NCBI RefSeq assembly: GCF_014647635.1
Contig: NZ_BMPO01000002.1
Location: 186,001-250,000 of the forward strand
From: Pseudomonas matsuisoli
GTDB lineage: Bacteria > Pseudomonadota > Gammaproteobacteria > Pseudomonadales > Pseudomonadaceae
Reading direction: 5' to 3'
Length of the DNA stretch: 64,000 nt
Below the pieces are notes generated by a model that saw only the letters and a list, made by a program, of their open reading frames with translations, did no database searches and was not told the origin of the DNA. The stretch's first letter is position 1, and each line of letters starts with the position of its first letter. Position numbers and translations under genes: made by a program. Of the stretch, positions 45,926 to 54,974 are shown piece after piece.

Positions 45926-46092
45926 TCTTTGGGGAGTAGCCTGCTGCGGACCCCGCTTGTTCCGTAGCGCGCGTGTCAACATTCTTGGCAAAAATTGCCA
46001 TGGCACGTGCACCATTCGGTTGGCGAGACCATCGACTTACCTGTGCCAGGGTCGGGCGCGCAGGTTTGTCGTGGACTCGGGCCCGGCCGGAT
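45926..46092 (+). promoter_or_regulatory. Probable Mn2+-sensing yybP-ykoY riboswitch upstream of mntP
   Basis: The leader of mntP contains TTTGGGGAGTAGC at 45929-45941, the diagnostic opening of the yybP-ykoY motif. Further on GTTGGCGAGACC (46019-46030) gives the second conserved side, close to the start codon. Position, spacing and the downstream manganese exporter all fit. Binding of Mn2+ would be expected to allow mntP expression. Confidence 0.78.
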
Positions 46093-46099
46093 AACAACC

Positions 46100-46675
46100 A
46101 TGAATTTAGCCTCCATTACCTTACTTGCTCTCGCTATGTCGACGGACGCGTTCGCGGCTGCCGTCGGCAAAGGCGCTGCGTTGCATAAGCCCCCGTTGAG
46201 AGAGGCGCTGCGTACTGGGCTGATTTTTGGTGTGATCGAAACGATTACGCCTTTGATTGGATGGGTTATTGGCCTGGCTGCCTCGCAATATGTTTCGCAG
46301 TGGGACCACTGGATCGCGTTCACGCTGCTGTCTTGCCTTGGGGTTCATATGATCTGGGCAGGGATGGGCGAGCCCGAACAGGCCGATGAGCTCAAGCAAA
46401 CGCATTCATTCTGGCTGCTGGCGGTGACTGCGGTCGCGACGAGCCTTGATGCCCTTGCGGTGGGTGTCACGCTGGCGTTCGTCGACGTCAGCATCTTCTG
46501 GGCCGCCATTGCCATTGGGCTGGCTACCACGGTCATGGTGACGATCGGCGTCATGCTAGGGCGGACCATCGGAACCATTATCGGTAAGCGCGCGGAGATT
46601 GTGGGTGGTCTTGTGTTGATCGTGGTTGGCGTTGCAGTGTTGTTCGACCACCTCTCTGCAGCCACCGGCCAGTGA
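46100..46675 (+). CDS. mntP: Manganese efflux pump MntP
   Basis: MntP exports excess Mn2+ across the inner membrane. The 191-residue protein has six transmembrane helices. It carries [20 protein letters not shown] near the start and the matching [14 protein letters not shown] in the middle, the two internal repeats with the essential Asp residues. [18 protein letters not shown] is also typical. ATG 46100 lies next to the riboswitch. Confidence 0.95.
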   Translation: MNLASITLLALAMSTDAFAAAVGKGAALHKPPLREALRTGLIFGVIETITPLIGWVIGLAASQYVSQWDHWIAFTLLSCLGVHMIWAGMGEPEQADELKQTHSFWLLAVTAVATSLDALAVGVTLAFVDVSIFWAAIAIGLATTVMVTIGVMLGRTIGTIIGKRAEIVGGLVLIVVGVAVLFDHLSAATGQ

Positions 46676-46781
46676 TTCATCCCTGAACGCGGTCATAGCG
46701 GCGCCGCGTTCGCCTCCTATCCAGGTACTGGACAATGCTTACCGCCCGACCGGGCAGTAATCCAAAGCGGAAGGCAGGAAT

Positions 46782-48146
46782 TCAATCCCTTTCTATTCGT
46801 ATACGAAACAACGCGCCGCCCAGCGCAGACTCTTCAAGGGTCAGTTCCGCGTCGTAGCTGTCGATGATGTCCTTCACCACCGCAAGCCCAATGCCCTGGC
46901 CGGGATGTTGGGCATCCAGCCGCTCGCCGCGCCGAAGAATACGTTCCCGTTGTTCGGTCGGGATGCCAGGACCGTCATCTTCTACGGAAAGCTCCAGCGC
47001 GCCGCCCGTCATCCAGCGTGCGCTCACGCGAACCTCCTCCAGGCATAGGCGATAAGCGTTTTCCAGCAGATTTCCCAGAAGCTCCATGAGTGCGCCGCGT
47101 TCCATTGGCGCCATGCATTTTTCAGGAATCTGGATGACCGTACGCACCGATTTTTCGAGATAGACCTTATCTAGCGTCCCGCACAGGCTGACCACCATCG
47201 GCTCGAGCTCGACGCGATATTTGACCAGGCCACTCTTTCCCAGGGTCGCGCGCTGCAGCTGATAGTCGATTTGCTGGCTCATGCGCTCGATCTGAGTTTG
47301 CAGCACGCGGGCCTGCTCGCGATTTTGTGCACCCGGGGCCAATGTTTCACTGATGCTTTGCAGCACGCTCAAAGGTGTTTTTAGGCTGTGCGCGAGGTCT
47401 GCGAGCGCATGCCGGTAGCGTCCGCGTTGCCGACGCTCGCTTTCGAGCAAACGGTTCAACGAGCGGGTCAGACGCAACATCTCGTGGGGGTGATGTTCAC
47501 TGAGCGTCGTTTCATTACCGGACTCGATGTTATCGAGCTCCACACTCAAACGCCGCAGGGACCGGAATCCCCACGTTAGACCGAGCCAAAGCAATACGAG
47601 TAGGACCAACAAGCCGCCGCCGAGCCATAGATAGAGCTGCCGGCGGAACTGGTCGAGCATGCCTTGATATTCACTGGCCGGCTGCATCGTGATGAAGCTG
47701 TATGCGGCATTCGTGTCGTCCGACAGCATGATCTCCACGTCGAAAACGAAGTACTCCTGGCCATTTCCATCGCGCGTGCGTACGAACTCCGTCGTGCCGC
47801 CCTGATAGCGCGGCAGATAGTAGATGGGCTCGTCTTCGGCAGAGCGAGACTGCCAGATGCGCTTGCCCTCTCTATCAAAGATGTAGCCGAGCAGTTTGGC
47901 GTCAGGAAGATTGAATTCTTCGTCCGGCATCCTATCCGGCATTTGCAACTGTCCGTCCACCATGTGCGCCGCCCCGATCAAGGTGCTGGCATCGGCGGCA
48001 AGACGCTGTTCGATAACGCCTTGCATTGTGTTATCGAAGGATCGCTGCAGGGCCGTTAGCAGCGCCAACATGAACACGACGGCGAGGATCGCGGCGCCGA
48101 TCATCAGGCGCGCGCGCAGCGATACGCCGGCTAGCCGAATCGGCAT
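46782..48146 (-). CDS. phoQ: Sensor histidine kinase PhoQ
   Basis: PhoQ senses low Mg2+ and antimicrobial peptides. The ~454-residue protein has an N-terminal helix (SLRARLMIGAAILAVVFMLA), an acidic periplasmic sensor (PDRMPDEEFNLPDAKLLGYI), a second helix (LWLGGGLLVLLVLLWLGL), a HAMP-like linker and the kinase core: H-box DLAHSLKTPLSVLQ, N-box NLLENAYRLCLE, and G-boxes DDGPGIP and GQGIGLAVV. The ATG at 48146 overlaps the phoP stop (TGATG), so translation is coupled. The neighbouring oprH makes the identity firm. Confidence 0.93.
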   Translation of the reverse strand: MPIRLAGVSLRARLMIGAAILAVVFMLALLTALQRSFDNTMQGVIEQRLAADASTLIGAAHMVDGQLQMPDRMPDEEFNLPDAKLLGYIFDREGKRIWQSRSAEDEPIYYLPRYQGGTTEFVRTRDGNGQEYFVFDVEIMLSDDTNAAYSFITMQPASEYQGMLDQFRRQLYLWLGGGLLVLLVLLWLGLTWGFRSLRRLSVELDNIESGNETTLSEHHPHEMLRLTRSLNRLLESERRQRGRYRHALADLAHSLKTPLSVLQSISETLAPGAQNREQARVLQTQIERMSQQIDYQLQRATLGKSGLVKYRVELEPMVVSLCGTLDKVYLEKSVRTVIQIPEKCMAPMERGALMELLGNLLENAYRLCLEEVRVSARWMTGGALELSVEDDGPGIPTEQRERILRRGERLDAQHPGQGIGLAVVKDIIDSYDAELTLEESALGGALFRIRIERD

Positions 48147-48823
48147 CAACGGCAGCGCTCGTTGAACATGTAGCCAAGTCCGCGGACAGTCTCGATAGGC
48201 TTCATGCTGCATTGGCTTTCCAGTTTACGGCGTAGCCGCCCCACCAATACCTCGATCACATTCGGGTCGCGCTCTTCATCGTGCGGATACAACTGCTCCA
48301 TCAGACGCTCCTTGGGGACCACCTGCTGATGGTGACGCATGAGGTATTCAAGTATCCGGTACTCATAGGCAGTCAGCGCCAAGGTCGCCTCGCCGCAAAG
48401 GGCTTGCTTGCGATTCAAATCCAGGGTCAACGATTGCGCGGCAATGGTTTGCTGGGTAAACCCCGTGGAGCGACGAAGCAGCGCGTTCATACGCGCTTCC
48501 AACTCTTCGAACTGAAACGGCTTGACCACGTAGTCGTCCGCTCCGGAAGATAATCCCTCCACTTTGTCCTGCCAGTTACCGCGCGCAGTGAGTATCAGGA
48601 TCGGGAACGACTTGCCCTGGGAGCGCAGCTGACGGATAAGATCGAGCCCGCTAATGCCTGGTAAACCTAGATCAATGACCGCGAGATCGTAGTGAAACTC
48701 GCTGGCCTTGTAGAGCGCCTCCTCAGCATTAGGAGCAGCGTCTACCATGTGGCCGCTTTCCCCCAGGCGTGTCTGCAAGTGGTGACGTAATAGCGCTTCG
48801 TCTTCGACCACCAGCATCTTCAT
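48146..48823 (-). CDS. phoP: Response regulator PhoP
   Basis: This is a 225-residue OmpR-family regulator. The receiver domain has VVEDEALLRHHLQTRL, DLAVIDLGLPGISGLDLI (phospho-Asp), ILTARGNWQDKVEGL and DYVVKPFQFEEL. The winged-helix DNA-binding domain has LTAYEYRILEYLMRH and RDPNVIEVLVGRLRRKLES. It overlaps phoQ and follows oprH, as in P. aeruginosa. It should bind the phased TTCAG repeats upstream of oprH and activate its own operon. Confidence 0.95.
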   Translation of the reverse strand: MKMLVVEDEALLRHHLQTRLGESGHMVDAAPNAEEALYKASEFHYDLAVIDLGLPGISGLDLIRQLRSQGKSFPILILTARGNWQDKVEGLSSGADDYVVKPFQFEELEARMNALLRRSTGFTQQTIAAQSLTLDLNRKQALCGEATLALTAYEYRILEYLMRHHQQVVPKERLMEQLYPHDEERDPNVIEVLVGRLRRKLESQCSMKPIETVRGLGYMFNERCR

Positions 48824-48879
48824 CGTTTTTCCTCTTGTGAACGGCCAGATTGGCTTGCCAACTGATTAGACACACGGCA

Positions 48880-48910
48880 AGCCCGGTCCGCTATTTTTGT
48901 GGGCCGGGCT
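48880..48910 (-). terminator. Hairpin between oprH and phoP
   Basis: AGCCCGG (48880-48886) pairs with CCGGGCT (48904-48910). On the operon strand there is no T-run after it, so it may only weaken transcription into phoPQ, which would explain more OprH than PhoP from one mRNA. Confidence 0.5.
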
Positions 48911-48979
48911 GCGTGAAACGTATTCGCGAAGGCGTCCAACCGCGAAGACTGATCGGGCCCGAGAACGGACCGCAGCCCA

Positions 48980-49582
48980 TTAAAACTTGTAGTTAACGCC
49001 AAGATAGAGTTGCTCGGTGCTGTGCAGGTCGAGCGAACCCAGTTTCGCACCGCCGTGTTCGCTGATTTCCGTGCTGGCATTGCTGCGAGTATAGCGATAG
49101 CCAGCTTCCACTTCGGCATTGTCAGCCACTTGCTGAATCACGCCAGCCTGAGCGCCGATTAGGTAGCCAATGTCGCTGTCGCGGCTGTAGCCAGACGAGT
49201 TCTGCTCGAGCTTGGTCAAGCCCAGGGACCCACCGCCGAACAGTTTGGTGCCGAAGTTGTTTACCGGGTAGACGTAGTCGTAGCTGCCGTACAGATTCTG
49301 CTGGCGCAGCTTATAGCCGCTATTGCTACCGGACAGATACTCGTAGGTACCATAGTAGCGACCGTTCTCGACGGATTGGCCCGCGCGGATGCCATAGCTG
49401 GTGTCGTGGTAGATCACGCCATCCAGATTCGGGCTACCGAGGTTTTGCGAAAGCGCACTGGAGCTGCGGATGTTGTCATTCGCCTTGCCCAGCGTAACGC
49501 CTGCGAAGTTGTCCGCCGCCTGGGCGCCAACGGCTGTGAAGGTCAACGCTGCGGTCATCGCAATCAGGCTGATTTTTTTCAT
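48980..49582 (-). CDS. oprH: Outer membrane protein OprH
   Basis: OprH is a small beta-barrel that binds lipopolysaccharide under low Mg2+ and stabilises the outer membrane. The product has 200 residues, exactly like P. aeruginosa OprH, and starts with a signal peptide (SLIAMTAALTFTAVGAQAAD). Shared blocks include LGSPNLDGVIYHD, YGIRAGQSVENGRYYGTYEY, LRQQNLYGSYDY, SLGLTKLEQNSSGYSRDSDI, GYRYTRSNASTEISEHGG, KLGSLDLHSTEQLYLGVNYKF-type ending with a terminal Phe. It is the first gene of oprH-phoP-phoQ. Confidence 0.95.
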   Translation of the reverse strand: MKKISLIAMTAALTFTAVGAQAADNFAGVTLGKANDNIRSSSALSQNLGSPNLDGVIYHDTSYGIRAGQSVENGRYYGTYEYLSGSNSGYKLRQQNLYGSYDYVYPVNNFGTKLFGGGSLGLTKLEQNSSGYSRDSDIGYLIGAQAGVIQQVADNAEVEAGYRYTRSNASTEISEHGGAKLGSLDLHSTEQLYLGVNYKF

Positions 49583-49635
49583 CGAAGTCTCCTAGAGGCA
49601 TGTCAATTAACGCGTTCCAGTCTGCCTATAGGGCT

Positions 49636-49674
49636 CTGAACGGCTCCTGAATCTGCGCTGAACCTTCGCTGAAT
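49636..49674 (-). promoter_or_regulatory. PhoP box array: four (A/G)TTCAG repeats at 11-bp spacing upstream of oprH
   Basis: On the operon strand the sequence reads ATTCAG-N5-GTTCAG-N5-ATTCAG-N5-GTTCAG, each unit starting exactly 11 bp after the last (49669-49674, 49658-49663, 49647-49652, 49636-49641 on the plus strand). A TATAGG -10 element (49624-49629) follows 6 bp later. PhoP sites in Pseudomonas are two TTCAG-type repeats 5 bp apart; here two such boxes lie in tandem. Confidence 0.8.
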
Positions 49675-49747
49675 CAATGCGAAGCGAGTGCCTGGACGTC
49701 TGACTTACGCTACCGTTGGCACCACCTCGGTCGGCCAAGAATCGTCC

Positions 49748-50872
49748 ATGCACCACACCGTTTTACCTTCGGAGCGTTATCACCAATCCTTGGCAACCGG
49801 GGATTTTCAGCCAGACCCTGCCCAACTGGGCGCACTGCGGCTACTGGACGAATGCCATATCGCACTGCATGCGAAGAAGACTATCCGGGGCGTCTACCTC
49901 TGGGGCCCGGTCGGCCGTGGAAAAACCTGGCTGATGGACCTGTTTCATCAAGGTTTGGACGTCCCGGCCCGACGACAGCACTTTCATCACTTCATGCAGT
50001 GGGTCCATCGACAGCTGTTCGCCTTGAATGGAACGGCTGATCCCCTGGGGCAACTGGCTAAAAATCTCTCCGCTGAGACGCGGGTGTTGTGTTTCGATGA
50101 ACTCCATGTCAGCGACATCGGCGACGCAATGCTTCTTGGCCATTTGTTCGAAGCGATGTTCACGCAGGGCATCGTGATCGTGGCAACGTCGAACCAGCCG
50201 CCGGAGCGTTTATACGAGGGCGGCTATAACCGCGACCGTTTTGCGCCCGCAATCAGGGCCATCGAAACGAACATGAGGACCGTCGAGGTGGCGGGCGAAA
50301 CCGATCACCGCTTGCGGAGTGGCGTATCGACCCAACGCTATTGGGTACGATTGAGCGCGCAGGAAAGTGGGCTGGCTGACGCCTTTGCCGCTTATGGCCC
50401 CGCAACGCTGAAATCGACGTTAGCGGTAGGCCGTCGCCCATTGAGTGCAATCGGCACGAGCGCGCGGGCGCTTTGGTGCAGTTTCGATGAGCTCTGCCAT
50501 GCACCGCGTACCGCCACCGACTTCATCGAACTGTGCCAGCGTTTCGAAGCCGTTTTCCTGAGCGATGTGCCGGTATTGGGCGGCGCCCCACGGCCTGCGA
50601 AGATCGCGCGTGGAACGGAAGACGGCGCCGTGCGAGTCGAAGCGGGCGACCGAGAACTACCGGCCTTGGCCCGTAACGACGACAGCGTACGGCGCTTCAT
50701 CGCGCTGGTCGACGAGTGTTACGACCAACGCGTGCCTCTCTATATAGAGGCGTACGTATCGATCGATGAGCTCTACCTGGAAGGGTTTCTCGAATTCGCG
50801 TTTCGTCGAACACGTAGCCGCTTGAAGGAAATGCAGCTGCAGCGCTGGCCCGGCGAAGTACGTTCCGGGTGA
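49748..50872 (+). CDS. zapE: Cell-division ATPase ZapE (AFG1 family)
   Basis: The 374-residue AAA-like ATPase acts on FtsZ at the septum. It has Walker A LWGPVGRGKTWLMD near residue 60, Walker B VLCFDELHVSDIGDAMLL, and VATSNQPPERLYEGGYNRDRF (sensor-1 region) further on. It also has the C-terminal DFIELCQRFEAVFLSDVPVL and LVDECYDQRVPLYIEA blocks. ATG 49748 begins the family-like MHHTVLPSERYHQSLATG. It runs from the same region as oprH, in the opposite direction. The family also has mitochondrial AFG1/LACE1 members. Confidence 0.92.
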   Translation: MHHTVLPSERYHQSLATGDFQPDPAQLGALRLLDECHIALHAKKTIRGVYLWGPVGRGKTWLMDLFHQGLDVPARRQHFHHFMQWVHRQLFALNGTADPLGQLAKNLSAETRVLCFDELHVSDIGDAMLLGHLFEAMFTQGIVIVATSNQPPERLYEGGYNRDRFAPAIRAIETNMRTVEVAGETDHRLRSGVSTQRYWVRLSAQESGLADAFAAYGPATLKSTLAVGRRPLSAIGTSARALWCSFDELCHAPRTATDFIELCQRFEAVFLSDVPVLGGAPRPAKIARGTEDGAVRVEAGDRELPALARNDDSVRRFIALVDECYDQRVPLYIEAYVSIDELYLEGFLEFAFRRTRSRLKEMQLQRWPGEVRSG

Positions 50873-50958
50873 TGTTAAAGCTTTACTGGCTTTTTCGTTT
50901 TCCGCACGCCAGCGAGCAAACGCCGGTCCAAGAAGCGGTTTCATCCTTGAGAACGCTC

Positions 50959-52008
50959 ATGACGTTGTGTTTCTTGCGCCGGTCTTCACGCGCGCGCTGG
51001 CTGGTGCTGGCGTGCACCTTGATACCCTTCCACGCGTTCGCCGCCCGTGACGCGCTCGATCGAGTGCTCGCGGACGCCGCTGCGTTGGCGCCTCTGCAAA
51101 CCGTTGCGTTGGCTCAGGACGGGCAGATCGTGGCCGAGCGGGGTTATCGCGGTCATCGAACGACCGACGCCACCAACATCAAATCTGCCTCTAAATCCGT
51201 CATCGCGACGCTCGTCGGAATCGCGATCGACAAAGGCGTCCTTGAAGGTCCGGACCAGCATGTTGTAGATCTTTTGAAGGCGGACCTGCCCGCCAACGCC
51301 GACCCGCGGCTTCAGGACGTTACGCTCGGCAACCTATTGTCCATGCAAGCGGGCCTTGGTTCGACGTCCGGGCAGAATTACGGTGCCTGGGTCGCCAGTC
51401 GAAACTGGGTGCGCGCGGCACTGGCGCGACCTTTCTTGGACGCGCCGGGCGGCGCAATGATCTATTCCACGGGCTCGACACATCTGCTTTCAGCCATTCT
51501 GACCCGACGCACCGGCCGCTCGACTTGGCAATTGGCCCGCGAATGGCTCGGTCCCCTCGACGGCTTCGCCATTACGGCCTGGTCCCGTGACCCACAGGGT
51601 GTTTACTTGGGCGGCAACGAAATGGCGATGAGCACCCGATCACTGCTGGCCTTTGGCGAGCTCTACCGAAACGGTGGCCGCGCATCGGACGGCACCCGCC
51701 TGCTTTCGCAGTCATGGATCGACGCCGCCTGGACACCACGCACGCGATCGCGCTACACCGGCGACGGATATGGCTACGGCTGGTTCATCACCCGCAAGGC
51801 TGACGAGAACGTCCGCTATGGCTGGGGGTACGGCGGGCAGATGATCTACGTCGCGCCGGATATCGGCCTGACCGTGGCGATGACCTCCAGCGCCCAGCCA
51901 TCTGGCGGCCAACTCGGGCATCGCGAGGACCTGCATCGGTTGCTCGAGCGCATCATCGTGGCGGTGAAAGATGATTCCGCACAAGGCGGATCTGAAAGCG
52001 GTACATGA
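50959..52008 (+). CDS. Serine hydrolase of the class C beta-lactamase/DD-peptidase family, exported
   Basis: The ~349-residue protein starts with a signal peptide (ARWLVLACTLIPFHAFAARD). The catalytic SxxK motif is in IKSASKSVIATLVG (residues ~70-85), and YSTGSTHLLSAIL gives the YxN-like second motif (YST). The C-terminal GYGYGWFI and a Gly-rich GWGYGGQ strand replace the KTG motif. It fits the esterase/beta-lactamase-like group; the substrate is unknown. The start at 50959 puts the signal peptide at the N-terminus; an earlier ATG at 50869 overlaps zapE. Confidence 0.82.
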   Translation: MTLCFLRRSSRARWLVLACTLIPFHAFAARDALDRVLADAAALAPLQTVALAQDGQIVAERGYRGHRTTDATNIKSASKSVIATLVGIAIDKGVLEGPDQHVVDLLKADLPANADPRLQDVTLGNLLSMQAGLGSTSGQNYGAWVASRNWVRAALARPFLDAPGGAMIYSTGSTHLLSAILTRRTGRSTWQLAREWLGPLDGFAITAWSRDPQGVYLGGNEMAMSTRSLLAFGELYRNGGRASDGTRLLSQSWIDAAWTPRTRSRYTGDGYGYGWFITRKADENVRYGWGYGGQMIYVAPDIGLTVAMTSSAQPSGGQLGHREDLHRLLERIIVAVKDDSAQGGSESGT

Positions 52009-52021
52009 ATAGGACGCGTCA

Positions 52022-52594
52022 GTGAACAGAAGCGCTGGAGATTGGCGGTTCAAACGGATTGAAATGCTATTGCGCGGCGATCCTGTCCGCCTCCAACTAC
52101 TTCGCGAGGTCGCCGCGCTAGGGCTCCCAGATTGCTGGATAGGTGCAGGCTTTATACGCAGCCTCGTCTGGGACCACTCGCACGGTTATGAAAGCTCGTC
52201 GCTTGCGAATGATGTGGACGTTGTCTGGTTTGATCCAAAGCAAGGTGTTGAGGCCGACCGGCACCACGAACAGCGGCTTGCTGCCAGCGCCCCCACCGTT
52301 AAATGGTCAGTGAAGAATCAGGCTCGAATGCATGCAGGGAACGGCGACGCACCGTACCTCTCCACGACGGATGCCATGCGCTACTGGCCGGAAACGGCCA
52401 CAGCCATCGCCGTTCGGTTGTCGGCCGATGGACACTTGGACATAACCGCGCCATTCGGACTCGACGATTTGTTCGCGCTGATCGTCAGGCCAACGCCGAG
52501 ATTCGAGAATGAAAAGCGCGCCGTTTATCGCGACCGAATCCGTCGTAAGAAGTGGCACGAGCGGTGGCCTAAGGTGTGTTTGCGGGATGTCTGA
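52022..52594 (+). CDS. Nucleotidyltransferase-fold protein (DUF925)
   Basis: The 190-residue protein matches the DUF925 nucleotidyltransferase family: LREVAALGLPDCWIGAGFIR, SLVWDHSHGYESSSLANDVD with the acidic D-x-D metal pair (DVDVVWFDP), VKNQARMHAGNGDAPYLSTT and FENEKRAVYRDRIRRKKWHE. The function is unknown; the fold suggests nucleotide transfer. The GTG start at 52022 lies 13 bp after the serine hydrolase, so they may share a transcript. Confidence 0.82.
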   Translation: MNRSAGDWRFKRIEMLLRGDPVRLQLLREVAALGLPDCWIGAGFIRSLVWDHSHGYESSSLANDVDVVWFDPKQGVEADRHHEQRLAASAPTVKWSVKNQARMHAGNGDAPYLSTTDAMRYWPETATAIAVRLSADGHLDITAPFGLDDLFALIVRPTPRFENEKRAVYRDRIRRKKWHERWPKVCLRDV

Positions 52595-52830
52595 CTGCAT
52601 CCGTGTGTTTGTTCTCATCGTCACTTCAGATGTGCAGCGTTCAGATTGCCTCTCACCTAGGCGTTGAACGAGTCCAACGGCTAAACCTTCGCTAATGCGA
52701 TCGTGCAGCCGAATCGGCTGTGAAATCGACCTTCTTTGACCGAGAACGGCCCTTTGCACGCCTCGTTTCGACGCTCGGCTAGGCCTGCCACTGCGCAAAA
52801 TGTCCCCGTCCAATGCACCACGGGTGACAC

Positions 52831-53757
52831 ATGCAAACCACATCGACTGTACTCATGGTCCGCCCCGCGCGGTTCTCGTTCAATCCGGATACCGCAGGCA
52901 ACAACGCTTTTCAGCACGACGACCTTCCGGCAGACCACGTCAGTGAGCAGGCTGTGCGCGAGTTCGACGCTTACTTCGACGCGCTGCGGGCACATGGCGT
53001 AACGGTCGAGGTCGTGCAGGACCGCGCGCAGCCGCATACGCCTGATTCGATCTTTCCGAACAACGGATTCAGCACGCACCCGGATGGCTTGCTGGTGCTT
53101 TACCCGATGCAGGGTGAAAACCGCCGTCTCGAGCGGGGTAAAGGGGCTATCGAGCGTCTGGCCCGAGATTACGAAGTCAGCCGAACGTGGGATTTCACAC
53201 CTGAGGAAGCCGACGGTCGCTACCTAGAAGGCACCGGTAGTCTGGTTCTGGACCACGAAGCCCGCGTCGCCTACGCATGCCGGTCGGTGCGCACCCACGA
53301 CGCGCTGTTGGATACGTTCGCGGCGCAGATGGACTTTCGCGTGGTGGCGTTCGATGCGCATGACGCGCGCGGCGTGCCGGTTTACCACACCAACGTGATG
53401 ATGAGCGTTGGCCGCACCTTGGCGCCGGTTTGCCTGGATGCCATTGGTGATCTTTGGCAACGGAGCGTGGTGCGGGAAGGGCTGGAGAACGCCGACAAGC
53501 AAGTCCTGCCGTTGACGTTGGCACAGCTGGATGGGTTTGCCGGCAACATGCTTGAAATACAAGGGGGGCGCGGACAGCCGTTGCTGGTCATGTCACGCAG
53601 TGCCTGGCATTGCCTGGATACCTGGCAGCGCACGCTCATCGAACGGCACGCCGAACCGCTGGTGGTCACGCTCGACACCATCGAGCGCGTAGGTGGCGGC
53701 AGCGCCCGCTGCATGCTCGCCGAGATCCGCTTGCCGCGTAAGGCGGTGCGCGCATGA
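52831..53757 (+). CDS. ctlX: Citrulline utilisation hydrolase CtlX
   Basis: CtlX is a guanidino-group-modifying enzyme (amidinotransferase/DDAH fold) that hydrolyses citrulline to ornithine, ammonia and CO2. The 308-residue product starts TTSTVLMVRPARFSFNPDTA, with GNNAFQ, DSIFPNNGFSTHPDG and YLEGTGSLVLDH (Glu). VPVYHTNVMMSVG holds the catalytic His and GGGSARCMLAEIRLP the catalytic Cys. It is the first gene of the arginine operon and overlaps aruC by ATGA. The related AstB/AruB fold enzyme is absent from this operon. Confidence 0.9.
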   Translation: MQTTSTVLMVRPARFSFNPDTAGNNAFQHDDLPADHVSEQAVREFDAYFDALRAHGVTVEVVQDRAQPHTPDSIFPNNGFSTHPDGLLVLYPMQGENRRLERGKGAIERLARDYEVSRTWDFTPEEADGRYLEGTGSLVLDHEARVAYACRSVRTHDALLDTFAAQMDFRVVAFDAHDARGVPVYHTNVMMSVGRTLAPVCLDAIGDLWQRSVVREGLENADKQVLPLTLAQLDGFAGNMLEIQGGRGQPLLVMSRSAWHCLDTWQRTLIERHAEPLVVTLDTIERVGGGSARCMLAEIRLPRKAVRA

Positions 53758-54974
53758 AGGACATCACTGTGAAACGTCAGGACTTCGACCGTTACCTCGT
53801 GCCGACCTACGCACCTGCACCGTTCATTCCCGTGCATGGCCGTGGCGCGCGGTTGTGGGATCAGGACGGTCGCGAGCGTGTCGATTTCACCAGCGGCATC
53901 GCGGTGAATGTGTTGGGTCACGGCCATCCCGCATTGCTCAAGGCCTTGCGCGAGCAGGCGGATCATCTCTGGCACGTCTCCAATGGTTTTACCAACGAGC
54001 CCGCGTTGCGCCTGGCGAAGCGTCTGGTCGAAGCCACCTTTGCTGAGCGAGTGTTCTTCTGCAACTCCGGGGCCGAGGCCAATGAGGCGGCCCTAAAGCT
54101 GGCGCGCCGCGTCGCCAGCGATCGGTTCGGCCAACAGAAATACGAGATCGTGGCGGCGGGCAACAGCTTTCACGGCCGTAGCCTGTTCACGGTGAACGTC
54201 GGCGGGCAGCCCAAGTACGCCGAGGGCTTTGGGCCGAATATTGAAGGCATCCGGCATGTGCCGTTCGACGACATCACCGCGCTGCGCGACGCCGTCAGTG
54301 AGAGGACGTGCGCTGTAATGCTCGAGCCCGTGCAAGGCGAGGGTGGCGTCATTCCCGCCGACGCGGATTACCTGCGCGCGGCGCGCGAACTGTGCGATAC
54401 GCACAACGCGTTGCTGATTTTCGATGAAGTGCAAACCGGCGTAGGACGGTGCGGCGAGCTCTACGCCTACCAGCATTACGGCGTCACGCCGGATGTCATG
54501 ACCAGCGCGAAGGGCCTCGGTGGCGGCTTTCCGATCGGCGCCATGCTGACCCTTGCGCGCTTTGCTGCTCACCTGACGCCCGGTACGCATGGCACCACTT
54601 ACGGCGGCAATCCATTGGCGTGCGCGGTGGCCGAGGCCGTCTTGCAACAGGTCGACACGCCAGCCATGCGCTCAGGTGTGCATGAGCGGCATACGTGTTT
54701 CGTCGAATCACTCGATGTCCTAGCCCGTCGCTACGGCGTATTTGGTTCGCCACGGGGGCTGGGCTTGTTGCTTGGTTGCCCACTTACGGAGCGCTATGCC
54801 GGGCAGGCGAAAGCGATCTGCAACATTGCCGCCGATGAGGGGGTGATGATCCTACAGGCAGGTCCGGGCGTACTGCGTTTTGCCCCCAGCCTGGTCATCG
54901 ACGCGAGCGATATCGAAAAGGGCCTATCGAGACTCGAGCGCGCACTCACACGTTTCCTCGGGGATCGGCAATGA
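53754..54974 (+). CDS. aruC: Acetylornithine/succinylornithine aminotransferase AruC
   Basis: AruC is a PLP-dependent class III aminotransferase that converts N-succinylornithine to N-succinylglutamate semialdehyde. The 406-residue protein has YAPAPFIPVHGRGARLWDQD, FTNEPALRLAKRLVEATFAE and FFCNSGAEANEAALKLARR. LIFDEVQTGVGRCGELYAYQ holds the PLP-binding Asp, and MTSAKGLGGGFPIGAML has the Schiff-base Lys. It overlaps ctlX upstream and aruF downstream by four bases, so the operon is translationally coupled. It also resembles ArgD, and may serve both roles. Confidence 0.94.
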   Translation: MKDITVKRQDFDRYLVPTYAPAPFIPVHGRGARLWDQDGRERVDFTSGIAVNVLGHGHPALLKALREQADHLWHVSNGFTNEPALRLAKRLVEATFAERVFFCNSGAEANEAALKLARRVASDRFGQQKYEIVAAGNSFHGRSLFTVNVGGQPKYAEGFGPNIEGIRHVPFDDITALRDAVSERTCAVMLEPVQGEGGVIPADADYLRAARELCDTHNALLIFDEVQTGVGRCGELYAYQHYGVTPDVMTSAKGLGGGFPIGAMLTLARFAAHLTPGTHGTTYGGNPLACAVAEAVLQQVDTPAMRSGVHERHTCFVESLDVLARRYGVFGSPRGLGLLLGCPLTERYAGQAKAICNIAADEGVMILQAGPGVLRFAPSLVIDASDIEKGLSRLERALTRFLGDRQ

